From: Mariprofundus aestuarium
GTDB lineage: Bacteria; Pseudomonadota; Zetaproteobacteria; Mariprofundales; Mariprofundaceae
DNA: 64,000 nucleotides
Direction of reading: 5' to 3'
NCBI RefSeq assembly: GCF_002795805.1
Contig: NZ_CP018799.1
Location: 1,419,001 to 1,483,000 of the forward strand
The position numbers and the translations under genes are program-made. The notes under the pieces were generated by a model, which made no database searches, was not told the origin of the DNA, and was given only the letters and a program-made list of their open reading frames with translations. This document shows, in pieces, positions 1 to 9,474 of this stretch (its first letter is position 1; each line of letters starts with the position of its first letter).

Positions 1-28
1 CCACGCAGGGCTTTTACTATTCAATCAA

Positions 29-238
29 TTACCCGCCACCAATCATGTGAACCAGCTCAATACGATCCCCATCTTTCAGGGCAGTACTGTCGTATTGGCT
101 CTTTGGAACAACCTCTAGGTTGCACTCGATGGCAATCATGCGTTTCTCGAGCCCCATTTCTGCAACCAGCTCCGTCAAAGTGCCCGCTCGTACAGTACGA
201 TCTTCTCCATTAATATGGATAGTAATTTCACCGGACAT
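29..238 (-). CDS. thiS: Sulfur carrier protein ThiS
   Basis: Small ubiquitin-like sulfur carrier of 69 residues for thiazole formation in thiamine biosynthesis. It is adenylated and thiocarboxylated at its C-terminal glycine and hands sulfur to ThiG. The protein ends in HMIGGG, the Gly-Gly tail required by the family, and contains the typical beta-grasp pattern (ITIHINGEDR near the start, LKDGDRIELVH near the end). The start ATG at 238 is chosen because a strong AGAGAGGG Shine-Dalgarno lies just upstream; longer in-frame extensions have no ribosome site. thiG would be expected next on this strand, beyond the left edge, but cannot be seen. Confidence 0.93.
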   Translation of the reverse strand: MSGEITIHINGEDRTVRAGTLTELVAEMGLEKRMIAIECNLEVVPKSQYDSTALKDGDRIELVHMIGGG

Positions 239-366
239 ACAACCCTCTCTGAAATTCACAAAAACCAACCGGAATGAACACTTTATGGCCGGAATCGAGC
301 ATTTTTCACCAGTTTTCACCCTCAACCTGATTGACCCGGTTTGTGCGAACACATAGTGTGAGGCAC

Positions 367-816
367 ATGCTAACAGCAAGCGCCAGCACACCCAATACCC
401 TGCAGAAAAAAGCAAAGTCTGCCCCTACACCAGATAATTGGTACGGGGTTGCAGGCGGCATGGATGCGGCAAAGAAAGCTATTACATGTGGTGCGCTTGA
501 ACAGGCCGAACAGATACTAACCGAGATGCTTGAGTTCGCCCCTGCAGAAACGCCTGCATGGAAACTTCTGGCCCGGGTTCAGAGAAAGCTCGGCCGTGTT
601 GAAGCAGGCATTAAGAGCGCAACCCGTGCTTTGCAACTGCAGATCCCACGACCGCAGCCTCAAGCTCCAGCATCTGTAACCCTTGCGCAGCTGCTCTGGA
701 AGCAGGGTGAAAAAGAGCTGGCCATGGAGATGTTATCCCTCCTGATAACTCGTCAGCCCGAAGATCAGTCACTGGTCGTGCTCAAAAGCAACTGGGATAA
801 GGAGTCCGATTCATGA
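367..816 (+). CDS. Small TPR-repeat protein of unknown function
   Basis: About 149 residues. The middle ([19 protein letters not shown], then [19 protein letters not shown]) reads as two helix-turn-helix TPR-like units, and a third follows near the C-terminus ([20 protein letters not shown]). There is no signal peptide or membrane segment, so a cytoplasmic scaffold role is inferred; no specific function can be assigned. Its stop overlaps the aroQ start by four bases (ATGA), so it is translationally coupled to aroQ-accB-accC. I place the start at 367 behind GTGAGG; an alternative ATG at 331 has no visible ribosome site. It is divergent from thiS. Confidence 0.75.
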   Translation: MLTASASTPNTLQKKAKSAPTPDNWYGVAGGMDAAKKAITCGALEQAEQILTEMLEFAPAETPAWKLLARVQRKLGRVEAGIKSATRALQLQIPRPQPQAPASVTLAQLLWKQGEKELAMEMLSLLITRQPEDQSLVVLKSNWDKESDS

Positions 817-1262
817 AAAACCTGCGTTTCCTCGTCCTGCACGGGCCGAACCTGAACCTTCTCGGAACCCGCGAACCCGGCCACTACGGTCATGTCACCC
901 TTGCCGATATCAACCAATCTCTGATTGAACTGGGTGACACCCTCGGCATCGAGATATCAACATTCCAGAGTAACCATGAGGGTGAACTGGTTGATCGCAT
1001 CCATCAGGCTGCCAGTGACAATATTGATGGCATCATTATCAACCCGGCAGCCTACACCCACACCAGCATCGCTCTTCGTGATGCCTTACTGGCTATCAGC
1101 ATCCCGTTTATTGAAGTACACCTCTCTAACATCCACCGCCGTGAAGAGTTCCGACACCACTCCATGCTGGCGGATGCAGCTACCGGAATTGTGGCTGGAT
1201 TTGGTGCAACCTCATACCTGCTGGCCCTGCGTGGCCTGCAAGATCATTTACGTCAAATCTAA
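813..1262 (+). CDS. aroQ: 3-dehydroquinate dehydratase, type II
   Basis: Converts 3-dehydroquinate to 3-dehydroshikimate in the shikimate pathway; cytoplasmic dodecamer in the type II family. The 149-residue length is typical. The N-terminal signature [13 protein letters not shown] is followed by the catalytic Tyr25 in GHYG. The [16 protein letters not shown] segment and the EVHLSN motif with the catalytic His are all present. It overlaps the TPR gene upstream and sits 22 bases before accB, the common aroQ-accB-accC order of Proteobacteria, so the three are probably one transcript. Confidence 0.97.
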   Translation: MKNLRFLVLHGPNLNLLGTREPGHYGHVTLADINQSLIELGDTLGIEISTFQSNHEGELVDRIHQAASDNIDGIIINPAAYTHTSIALRDALLAISIPFIEVHLSNIHRREEFRHHSMLADAATGIVAGFGATSYLLALRGLQDHLRQI

Positions 1263-1284
1263 ATAGTAGAAACAGGAGATTAAC

Positions 1285-1731
1285 TTGGATATTGCCCATA
1301 TTCGCAAACTTATTAAACTGATTCAGAGCACGGATGTTACCGAGATCGAGATCACGGAAGGCACTGAAACTGTGCGTATTTCCCGTCAGGGATCTGTTGC
1401 CGTTATGCCACAGGCTGCGCCAGTCTATGCAGCTGCTGCAGCTGCTCCAGTTTCGGCAGAGGTTGCAGGCCCTGCAGCTGAGAGCACTGCCCATCAGGTG
1501 AAATCACCGATGGTAGGTACATTCTACGCATCCTCGAGTCCTGATGCCGATCCGTTTGTCAGCGTCGGCCAGAAGGTTAAAAAAGGTGACACCATCTGCA
1601 TCATTGAAGCGATGAAGATGATGAACGAGATCGAGTCCGAGTATGACGGCGTTGTTGAGGCCGTTCTTACTGAAAATGCAACGCCTGTTGAATACGGCCA
1701 GCCAATTTTCGTTATCACACCACTAGGCTGA
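1285..1731 (+). CDS. accB: Biotin carboxyl carrier protein of acetyl-CoA carboxylase
   Basis: Carries biotin between the AccC carboxylase and the AccAD transferase in the first step of fatty acid synthesis. It has 148 residues: an N-terminal helical region, an Ala/Pro-rich linker at about 45-70, and a C-terminal biotinyl domain with the biotin site EAMKMMNEI, where Lys111 is the modified residue. The start is TTG, supported by the AGGAG ribosome site at about 1274-1279 and by the family-typical N-terminus ([12 protein letters not shown]). It is followed after 11 bases by accC, its enzymatic partner. Confidence 0.97.
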   Translation: MDIAHIRKLIKLIQSTDVTEIEITEGTETVRISRQGSVAVMPQAAPVYAAAAAAPVSAEVAGPAAESTAHQVKSPMVGTFYASSSPDADPFVSVGQKVKKGDTICIIEAMKMMNEIESEYDGVVEAVLTENATPVEYGQPIFVITPLG

Positions 1732-1742
1732 TCGGAGGATAC

Positions 1743-3092
1743 ATGTTTCACAAAATCCTGATCGCCAACCGTGGCGAAATTGCCGTACGCATTATCCGTG
1801 CTTGTAAAGAGCTAGGAATCCGTTCGGTAGCCGTCTATTCTGAAGCAGATCGCGACTGTATGCATACAAGGCTTGCCGATGAGTCAGTCTGTATCGGCCC
1901 TGCATCAAGTACCCTCTCCTACCTAAATATTGCAGCCATCATGGCGGCAGCCGAGCTGACCGATGCGCAGGCGATTCATCCTGGCTTCGGCTTTCTGGCA
2001 GAAAATGCCGAGTTTGCCGACATTGTTAATGAATCCGGACTCGTATGGATAGGCCCCACGCCTGAATCAATGCGCATCATGGGCGACAAGGTTACTGCCA
2101 AGAAAAAGATGGCACTGGCCGGCGTACCTCTGGTTCCGGGTTCCGATGGCGCAGTAAAGGACATCGAAGAAGCCAGAGCAATCGCCAAACAGTCCGGTTT
2201 CCCGTTGATTATCAAGGCATCAGCTGGCGGCGGCGGCCGAGGCATGAAGGTGGTACACTCTGAAGCTTCGTTCTCAAACGCTTTTTCCATGTGCAAAGCG
2301 GAAGCCGGTGCCGCATTCGGTGATGATACCGTCTTTATTGAAAAGTTCCTCGTAGAGCCACGGCATATCGAGGTGCAGGTGCTCGGTGATACGCATGGCA
2401 ATATCGTTCATCTTTACGAACGCGAATGTTCCATGCAGCGCAACAATCAGAAAGTGCTTGAAGAGGCCCCAAGCCCGTCACTTGATGCGGAAACCCGCGA
2501 GAAGATTTGTGCAGCAGGCCTGGCAGCTGCCAAGGCAGTGGATTATGTCGGTGCCGGCACCATCGAGTTCCTAATGAATGCGGATAACTCATTCTATTTC
2601 ATGGAAATGAATACCCGTATTCAGGTTGAGCACCCTGTGACTGAATGGATCACCGGTGTAGACCTGATTGAGTGGCAGATCCGCGTAGCCAACGGTGAAA
2701 AGCTCGCCTTCAAACAGGAAGATCTCAAAATCAAGGGCCATGCCATTGAGTGCCGCATCAATGCGGAACACCCGTTCAAGTTCACACCGTCACCGGGAAC
2801 TGTAGAACTCTATCACGCACCGGGTGGACGTAGTGTACGTGTCGATTCACACCTCTATACAGGTTATAAAATTCCACCACACTATGACTCAATGATCGGT
2901 AAGATCATCACCCATGCACGCGATCGTGAAAAGTGCATCCGTCGCATGCAGCGGGCGATTGATGAGCTGGTCGTTCTGGGTGTCACCACCAATCAGGAGC
3001 TGCATCAGCGCCTGTTGGCCAATCCGGGATTCCAAAAGGGTGAGTTCAATATTCACTTCCTGGAGAAGTGGCTGAAACAGATGAGCCTGTAA
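1743..3092 (+). CDS. accC: Biotin carboxylase subunit of acetyl-CoA carboxylase
   Basis: ATP-dependent carboxylation of the biotin on AccB. The 449-residue length matches the E. coli enzyme. The N-terminal domain begins FHKILIANRGEIAVRIIRAC. The ATP-grasp core has the glycine-rich loop KASAGGGGRGMKVV, and the catalytic region contains FMEMNTRIQVEHPVTE. It is preceded by a GGAGG-type ribosome site, lies 11 bases after accB, and a strong bidirectional terminator follows its stop. Confidence 0.98.
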   Translation: MFHKILIANRGEIAVRIIRACKELGIRSVAVYSEADRDCMHTRLADESVCIGPASSTLSYLNIAAIMAAAELTDAQAIHPGFGFLAENAEFADIVNESGLVWIGPTPESMRIMGDKVTAKKKMALAGVPLVPGSDGAVKDIEEARAIAKQSGFPLIIKASAGGGGRGMKVVHSEASFSNAFSMCKAEAGAAFGDDTVFIEKFLVEPRHIEVQVLGDTHGNIVHLYERECSMQRNNQKVLEEAPSPSLDAETREKICAAGLAAAKAVDYVGAGTIEFLMNADNSFYFMEMNTRIQVEHPVTEWITGVDLIEWQIRVANGEKLAFKQEDLKIKGHAIECRINAEHPFKFTPSPGTVELYHAPGGRSVRVDSHLYTGYKIPPHYDSMIGKIITHARDREKCIRRMQRAIDELVVLGVTTNQELHQRLLANPGFQKGEFNIHFLEKWLKQMSL

Positions 3093-3114
3093 GGGGACTT
3101 GCATCTAAATCAAC

Positions 3115-3150
3115 AAAAAGGCCGGGCATACTGCCCGGCCTTTTTGTTTT
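3115..3150. terminator. Bidirectional rho-independent terminator between accC and leuA
   Basis: The stem GGCCGGGCA / TGCCCGGCC with loop TAC (3120-3140) is flanked by A5 on the left and T5GT4 on the right. It can therefore terminate accB-accC rightward and leuA leftward; the two genes converge on it. Confidence 0.93.
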
Positions 3151-3167
3151 CTCCTTTTACCGCTTAA

Positions 3168-4712
<1,545 letters not shown>

Positions 4713-4751
4713 TTTTATCTCCTATCATCATCCAAAAAAATCAGCACAAAC

Positions 4752-4777
4752 AAAAAAGGCCGCGGAAATCCGCGGCC
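4752..4777 (-). terminator. leu attenuator terminator
   Basis: On the minus strand GGCCGCGGA / TCCGCGGCC forms a near-continuous GC-rich stem followed by six U residues and UGUUU, just upstream of leuA. Its left arm is shared with an alternative hairpin: minus-strand GGTCTGTGCGTC (4818-4807) can pair over 12 consecutive positions, three of them G-U, with GATGTACAGGCC (4785-4774). This is the classic mutually exclusive antiterminator/terminator layout of amino-acid operons. Confidence 0.85.
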
Positions 4778-4800
4778 TGTACATCATCAGCTGAACCTAA

Positions 4801-4875
4801 TCAGCAGACGCACAGACCCATTCGAAGTAGTAGGTACTCCGTTGCAGTGGTGGATGCAGAAAACTGTGTGTTCAT
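4801..4875 (-). CDS. leuL: leu operon leader peptide
   Basis: A 24-codon reading frame ending EYLLLRMGLCVC, with three consecutive leucine codons (CTA CTA CTT), two of them the CTA codon that is rare in many proteobacteria. A ribosome stalled at these codons would leave the following segment (GGTCTGTGCGTC) free to form the antiterminator. A ribosome reaching the stop at 4801 would cover it and let the terminator form. There is no Shine-Dalgarno, and the predicted transcription start falls at or within a base or two of the ATG, so it may be translated as a leaderless message. The leader function is inferred from layout and Leu codons; I see no wider sequence family. Confidence 0.8.
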   Translation of the reverse strand: MNTQFSASTTATEYLLLRMGLCVC

Positions 4876-4882
4876 GCAGCGG

Positions 4883-4911
4883 ATTAAAGCACCATGCAAC
4901 TGCTTGGTCAA
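4883..4911 (-). promoter_or_regulatory. Sigma-70 promoter of the leu leader and leuA
   Basis: The minus strand carries TTGACC (-35, 4911-4906), exactly 17 bases, then TTTAAT (-10, 4888-4883). Five of six positions match the consensus in each box. It begins six bases after the pssA stop codon and points at the leader peptide. Confidence 0.8.
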
Positions 4912-4916
4912 TTCCC

Positions 4917-5717
4917 TCAGCTTTGATCTGCCCCTTCACTGCCACCCTGCTGCTGTTTTCGCTTGAGTTTACGTTGCTGGCGATACTGGGTTAAACGCCG
5001 ATTCTGCCAAAGACTTAACAGTGGCCCATGCATGCAGTAAACAAACAAAACACCAAATGGAAAGCGATACGGGTCTATGGCAATCAGCCCAATGACCAGA
5101 ATCATTCCAACCAGCACACCGGTAGAGCGACGCTCTTTCAGGTCAACATCCTTTCCGGAAATAAAACGCACATTACTGACCATCAGCCAGGCCATGAAAA
5201 GTGACAGGACAAACCAGAGCCACGGCAACGGCTCAATGCGTGCATCAACATGGTAAAGCACGGCTGTAGCAATCAGCAGCGCCGTACCTGGGGTGGGCAG
5301 CCCCTGAAAATAGCGGTTGTCCTGATGCTCGTGCTGCACATTAAAACGCGCCAGCCTGATAGCCGCACCGGCAACAAGGAAAAAGGCACCCAACCAAGCC
5401 AGCTTATGAAGATCGGGCCCAAGATTCACCAGTGCCCACATATAAAGAAGCACAGCAGGTGCGACACCAAAAGAGAGCATATCGCAGAGCGAATCGTACT
5501 CCGCCCCGAATGTACTCTCAGCATGCAGCAAACGTGCTACGCGCCCATCCAGCATATCGAATACTGCAGCGGCCATAATCGCCCAGGCAGCAAGCTCGAA
5601 ACGCCCCTGAAAGGCTGCAATCAGTGCATAAAACCCTGCAAACAGACCCATCGTGGTAAACAGGCTGGGCAGCAGATATACGCCTCTGCGGGCAACCTTC
5701 TCTTTAAGCATCGGCAT
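4917..5717 (-). CDS. pssA: CDP-diacylglycerol-serine O-phosphatidyltransferase
   Basis: Integral membrane enzyme that makes phosphatidylserine from CDP-diacylglycerol and serine. The CDP-alcohol phosphotransferase signature is complete: FDMLDGRVARLL, then G in STFGAEYDSLCD with the required Asp residues. Several hydrophobic segments follow, and the C-terminus is Lys/Arg/Gln-rich and cytoplasmic-looking. The start at 5717 (MPMLKEK) has GGAG six to seven bases upstream and overlaps the psd stop by 14 bases. psd-pssA are thus coupled and supply consecutive steps to phosphatidylethanolamine. The pssA stop lies six bases before the leu promoter. Confidence 0.95.
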   Translation of the reverse strand: MPMLKEKVARRGVYLLPSLFTTMGLFAGFYALIAAFQGRFELAAWAIMAAAVFDMLDGRVARLLHAESTFGAEYDSLCDMLSFGVAPAVLLYMWALVNLGPDLHKLAWLGAFFLVAGAAIRLARFNVQHEHQDNRYFQGLPTPGTALLIATAVLYHVDARIEPLPWLWFVLSLFMAWLMVSNVRFISGKDVDLKERRSTGVLVGMILVIGLIAIDPYRFPFGVLFVYCMHGPLLSLWQNRRLTQYRQQRKLKRKQQQGGSEGADQS

Positions 5718-6390
5718 TGATTTCTCCACCCTTCTCTTTCGTCTTGCGTGCAACCACAGTCAACCCAGCTGTAACCATTTCACCTACTTTCACACTCAGC
5801 TCATAGCCGGCAGGAATCTCGCAGTTTACACGTGAACCAAATCGGATCATACCGATGCGCTGGCCTGCCTCGACACGGTCACCTACCTCGACATAGGAGA
5901 CGATACGACGCGCTACCAGACCTGAAATCTGGGTGAAAGCGATATTGACTCCATCATCGCACGCCATTTCGAAACGGTTCCGTTCATTTTCCTCAGTGGC
6001 GTGATCAAAACTAGCATTTACGAACTTTCCCGGAAAGTACTGCATATGCGTAATGCGGCCGGCCATGGGTGCCCGGTTTACATGCACATTGAATACATTC
6101 ATAAAGATATCAACACGCTGATGCCCCTGATCGGTCATCTCAGCACGAATCACCTTACCATCGGCAGGAGAGACAAACAGGTCATCCCCCTGTGGCACGG
6201 CTCGCGCTGGATCCCTGAAAAAGTTCAGCAGAAACAGAAGCAGTACAAACAGCACCGTTGAGGATAGCCCCCAACCAAGTGCCCAGGTGATGAACATCAG
6301 AACTGCAGTCGGAACAATAAAACGCCACCCTTCTGGGGCGAATGGAATGGTGCCACTAGGCTCTCCGGACATCAGGAGTTCTTTAGTCAT
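5704..6390 (-). CDS. psd: Phosphatidylserine decarboxylase, short form
   Basis: Decarboxylates phosphatidylserine to phosphatidylethanolamine using a self-generated pyruvoyl group. About 228 residues, the compact family rather than the longer E. coli type. One or two membrane segments lie near residues 25-60, followed by the SPADGKV motif, the NVFNVHVNRAP motif and the self-cleavage site FGSR (cut between Gly and Ser). The start is uncertain: 6390 (MTKELL) leaves room for divergent promoters, whereas an upstream ATG at 6450 would lie only 16 bases from the divergent gene at 6467. The gene is coupled to pssA downstream. Confidence 0.93.
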   Translation of the reverse strand: MTKELLMSGEPSGTIPFAPEGWRFIVPTAVLMFITWALGWGLSSTVLFVLLLFLLNFFRDPARAVPQGDDLFVSPADGKVIRAEMTDQGHQRVDIFMNVFNVHVNRAPMAGRITHMQYFPGKFVNASFDHATEENERNRFEMACDDGVNIAFTQISGLVARRIVSYVEVGDRVEAGQRIGMIRFGSRVNCEIPAGYELSVKVGEMVTAGLTVVARKTKEKGGEINADA

Positions 6391-6466
6391 GGCGACAGGG
6401 TAGCGGCAACGCTGACCATACCCAAGCAATGTATGACATTCCAATTTCATCGGCTATGATAACACC

Positions 6467-7543
6467 ATGGCTCTAAGTGAAATAAAACTGCTACACAGCT
6501 ACCTTCGGCTCCACCATGTCTTTCCTGAAGACCTTCATATTGCGCGTCCGCTGATTAAGATGTTGCAAAAAACAGAGCGCATCACAGAGGCGCGTTCCCT
6601 TGCGCTCTCCATTGCAAGAAACATGCTTGCCAATGGCAAAGCGGGATTTGCTCTTGGCTTTCTTGCAATCTGCAAACAGCTGAATCACCCAAATGTAGAT
6701 GAGATCGAGGCACTCTCCGACATGGCACGGATTACAGATGCGGGTACGGCGGAGAGTGAAAGTGGTTCCGAAAAGCTTTTTGCTTTGATTGATCAGCTCT
6801 CCGATTCAGAAGCGCTCGACTTCATTGCCCAGGCAAATCTGATAAAGGTAAAGCCCGGCGAGGACATCGTCACGCAGGGTGAGGCCAGTGAGACTTTTTA
6901 CCTGATCCTGTACGGAAATGTCGATGTACGACTGATCCTCCCTGATGGGGATCCGACAACGCTCAAAACACTGAATCCTGGTGATTTCTTCGGTGAGTTT
7001 GCCTGCGTTTACAAGCTAAAACGCTCGGCAACCGTTACTGCCAGCAGCCCGACCATGCTGCTTGAGTTTTCCGGCGAATCGATTTCGCAGTTGATTGAGA
7101 GCTTCCCTCTGGCTGGCGATTACCTAATCCGAACAGTACAGACCCGCATGGTACACGCTGCCACCCACACCATCCCGGCATTTTCCGCGTTACCGGAAGA
7201 GGACAAGCTGTGGACAGCTGAAGAGTCCGTGGTTAATGAGTATGAGAGTGGTGACCTGATTTCAGTTAGTGACCGCTCTGCACCAGCCTGTCAAATCATC
7301 CTTTCCGGTGAGGCAGAGTTGAAAACAGCTGATGGACAGGGACTGTTACTCTCCACCGGAGATATGTTCGGCTCCGCAAGCCCCCTCATTGAACTTCCCC
7401 TTGATGCTGAAATCAAGGCAACAGAACATGCACTGGTGTGCGAGATGCCGGAAAAAATATTCCATACATTCATGAATCTTTATGCATCATTCGAACACCA
7501 CGTAAAACTGGCAGGAGAAAATCGGGAAGGCGCCAGCCATTAA
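6467..7543 (+). CDS. Protein with two cyclic nucleotide-binding-like domains
   Basis: 358 residues. A helical N-terminal region of about 110 residues precedes a clear cNMP-binding fold at about 115-225 (KPGEDIVTQGEASETFYLIL, then NPGDFFGEFACVY and the phosphate-cassette-like RSATV). A second, degraded copy follows at about 245-345 (YESGDLISVSDRS, LLSTGDMFGSAS). No DNA-binding or kinase domain is attached, so it may be a sensor or adaptor rather than a Crp-type regulator. It is divergent from psd and ends three bases before the convergent barrel-protein gene. The specific ligand and role are unknown. Confidence 0.85.
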   Translation: MALSEIKLLHSYLRLHHVFPEDLHIARPLIKMLQKTERITEARSLALSIARNMLANGKAGFALGFLAICKQLNHPNVDEIEALSDMARITDAGTAESESGSEKLFALIDQLSDSEALDFIAQANLIKVKPGEDIVTQGEASETFYLILYGNVDVRLILPDGDPTTLKTLNPGDFFGEFACVYKLKRSATVTASSPTMLLEFSGESISQLIESFPLAGDYLIRTVQTRMVHAATHTIPAFSALPEEDKLWTAEESVVNEYESGDLISVSDRSAPACQIILSGEAELKTADGQGLLLSTGDMFGSASPLIELPLDAEIKATEHALVCEMPEKIFHTFMNLYASFEHHVKLAGENREGASH

Positions 7544-7546
7544 CGG

Positions 7547-8782
7547 CTAAAAATAGCTCCGCACTTCAAAACCAATTGAGTTGGGGTAGAGACCAAACTC
7601 ACTATTGATAGACGCACCAGCTGGCCTTTTCCCATGTGAGAGTGAGCCACTGATTGCCAGTTCCGACTCATCACTTAACGAATAGAGTGCATAAACAGCA
7701 ACGAGAGATGAGTTATCCATCCAGTTATAGATCGCGGTCATATCCCCGCTTAACAGTGGTGTAAACTCGTAACTTGCTCCAAGTGCAGTGTAGTTTCGAG
7801 CCATATAAAAACCTTGAGCAGCCACAGGGGTCGCATAAGCGGCACTGCTCGAAACGCCTCCACCGTGATAGAACTGTTCAGCGCGCAGGGCAAGACTGTT
7901 GTCCCAGCGATGCTCAAGGCCGATAGCAAACTCGATGCGCCTATTTAACCCGGGCTGATCGGGAATATTCACATGCCCCTCTCCCCTGACGCCAAGCCAT
8001 TCGAAAAGCTCTCCCTGAAAATCAGTACCAATCACAACATCCCCTTTCACAGAACCGACTATAAGTGCCAACTCAAAATCACCAATAACGCCCGAGGTGC
8101 GAGCCAGATAGGAGTTCCGGGCACCTGCATTAGAATTACTCCAGCCATTGCCACTGAAGGAGTCAGCGCTGTAACCAAGCACAGAGATCAGCGACAGTTG
8201 TGAAAGCTCGGCCAGCTGAATATCTGCCCGCACTGCATCAACACCCGGTTTGTAGGCGCGGAAAAAGGTTTGAGCAGCAAACGGCGCAAAAAAATCGTTA
8301 GGGGTAAAATAGAAGGTCGCGGCAAGATTCACCGGCTGACGACCGACCTTCAGATTTAGCTTTTGGGAGGCATACTGCAAATTCAACCGATCAATCAGAA
8401 GATGTGCGCGCCGTGAGTCGAAACTCCAGTCCAGCAAATCACTGCGCTCAACATCGCGCAGCACGGCAATATTGCTGCCACCGCTCTGCAAATCTAGAGG
8501 GACATAGTTCTGAACCGCATGCATCTCAAAGCTGAAAGCTCCGCCAATACTGGCATCAATCATGAGGCGGCCTGAAGCAGCCACGCCCGCAACGGATCGC
8601 TTATTATAATAGAGTGGATTGTCGGGATTGTTTAACCAGAGCCCTGAGCCAGCAAGCATGGCTCGCATTTCAATTGCGCTATCGTCACCCTGCCATGAGA
8701 AGAAGGCATGGGCCGGTTGCGCAAAAACAACCAGAACAAGTGTGACAAGTATAATTCGGACGGTGCTAACCCCTGACTTCAT
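7547..8782 (-). CDS. Putative outer-membrane beta-barrel protein
   Basis: About 411 residues with a classical signal peptide (positively charged start, hydrophobic run, AHA cleavage site before FFSWQGDD). The mature part alternates polar and hydrophobic residues as in barrel strands and ends in Phe (VRSYF), the usual signal for BAM insertion. I cannot name a family with certainty; it recalls DUF1302-like or porin-like barrels seen beside lipid and lipoprotein transport genes. The start at 8782 overlaps the ABC ATPase stop by 17 bases, so it is the last gene of the operon 12700-7547 and is coupled to the transporter. Confidence 0.8.
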   Translation of the reverse strand: MKSGVSTVRIILVTLVLVVFAQPAHAFFSWQGDDSAIEMRAMLAGSGLWLNNPDNPLYYNKRSVAGVAASGRLMIDASIGGAFSFEMHAVQNYVPLDLQSGGSNIAVLRDVERSDLLDWSFDSRRAHLLIDRLNLQYASQKLNLKVGRQPVNLAATFYFTPNDFFAPFAAQTFFRAYKPGVDAVRADIQLAELSQLSLISVLGYSADSFSGNGWSNSNAGARNSYLARTSGVIGDFELALIVGSVKGDVVIGTDFQGELFEWLGVRGEGHVNIPDQPGLNRRIEFAIGLEHRWDNSLALRAEQFYHGGGVSSSAAYATPVAAQGFYMARNYTALGASYEFTPLLSGDMTAIYNWMDNSSLVAVYALYSLSDESELAISGSLSHGKRPAGASINSEFGLYPNSIGFEVRSYF

Positions 8783-9464
8783 CCGACTCGATCTTACCAT
8801 CATGGATGCTAATAATACGCCTTGCACGATCTATCACATGCTGGTCGTGGGTGGAAAAAAGAAAGGTTATCCCCTGCTCCCGATTCAGCTTCTGCATCAG
8901 ATCAAGAAGTGATTCGGCTGTATGCGAATCAACATTGGCCGTCGGCTCATCGGCCAGCACAATGGCAGGATTAGTGACTATCGCACGTGCAATCGCCACG
9001 CGCTGCTGCTGCCCACCGGACATTTCGTCAGGGCGCCGCCCCTCCAGCCCTTCAAGCCCCACGGCAGCAAGCGTTGCCATCACCCGCTCACGGCACTCTG
9101 TTTCACCGACACCCTGCAGGTTCAGAACAAACTCTGCGTTTTCATAAGCAGTCATCACAGGAATCAGGTTATAGGCCTGGAAAACAAATCCAATACGGTT
9201 TTTTCGTATTTCAGAGAGTTCGGTTTTACCCAGCGTTGAAAGATCAATTTCATCCACCCAGATCCTGCCTGAGCTTGGAATATCCAACCCGCCGATTAGA
9301 TTGAGAATACTTGTTTTACCGGAACCGGACGGACCACAGAGCACAGCAAAATCGCCATTCTCAATCGCAAGCGAAACATCATTTACGGCATGCACATCCA
9401 CTTTTCCCTGCCGGTAGGTTTTGACAACATCCTGCATGCGGACAATGTGTTCACTTTCACTCAT
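8766..9464 (-). CDS. ABC transporter ATP-binding protein, LolD/MacB type
   Basis: 232-residue ATPase of the family that works with FtsX/MacB-like permeases. The Walker A loop is GPSGSGKTS, the Q-loop region contains GFVFQAYNLIP, the signature is MSGGQQQRVAIARAI and Walker B is IVLADEPTANVD. It lies 10 bases after the second permease gene and overlaps the barrel gene. Gene neighbours suggest it powers release of a lipid-linked or lipoprotein cargo from the inner membrane towards the adjacent LolA-like protein; the cargo is unknown. It could be called LolD-like, but this is not the canonical lolCDE arrangement. Confidence 0.93.
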   Translation of the reverse strand: MSESEHIVRMQDVVKTYRQGKVDVHAVNDVSLAIENGDFAVLCGPSGSGKTSILNLIGGLDIPSSGRIWVDEIDLSTLGKTELSEIRKNRIGFVFQAYNLIPVMTAYENAEFVLNLQGVGETECRERVMATLAAVGLEGLEGRRPDEMSGGQQQRVAIARAIVTNPAIVLADEPTANVDSHTAESLLDLMQKLNREQGITFLFSTHDQHVIDRARRIISIHDGKIESDEVRG

Positions 9465-9474
9465 AGCATCGACC

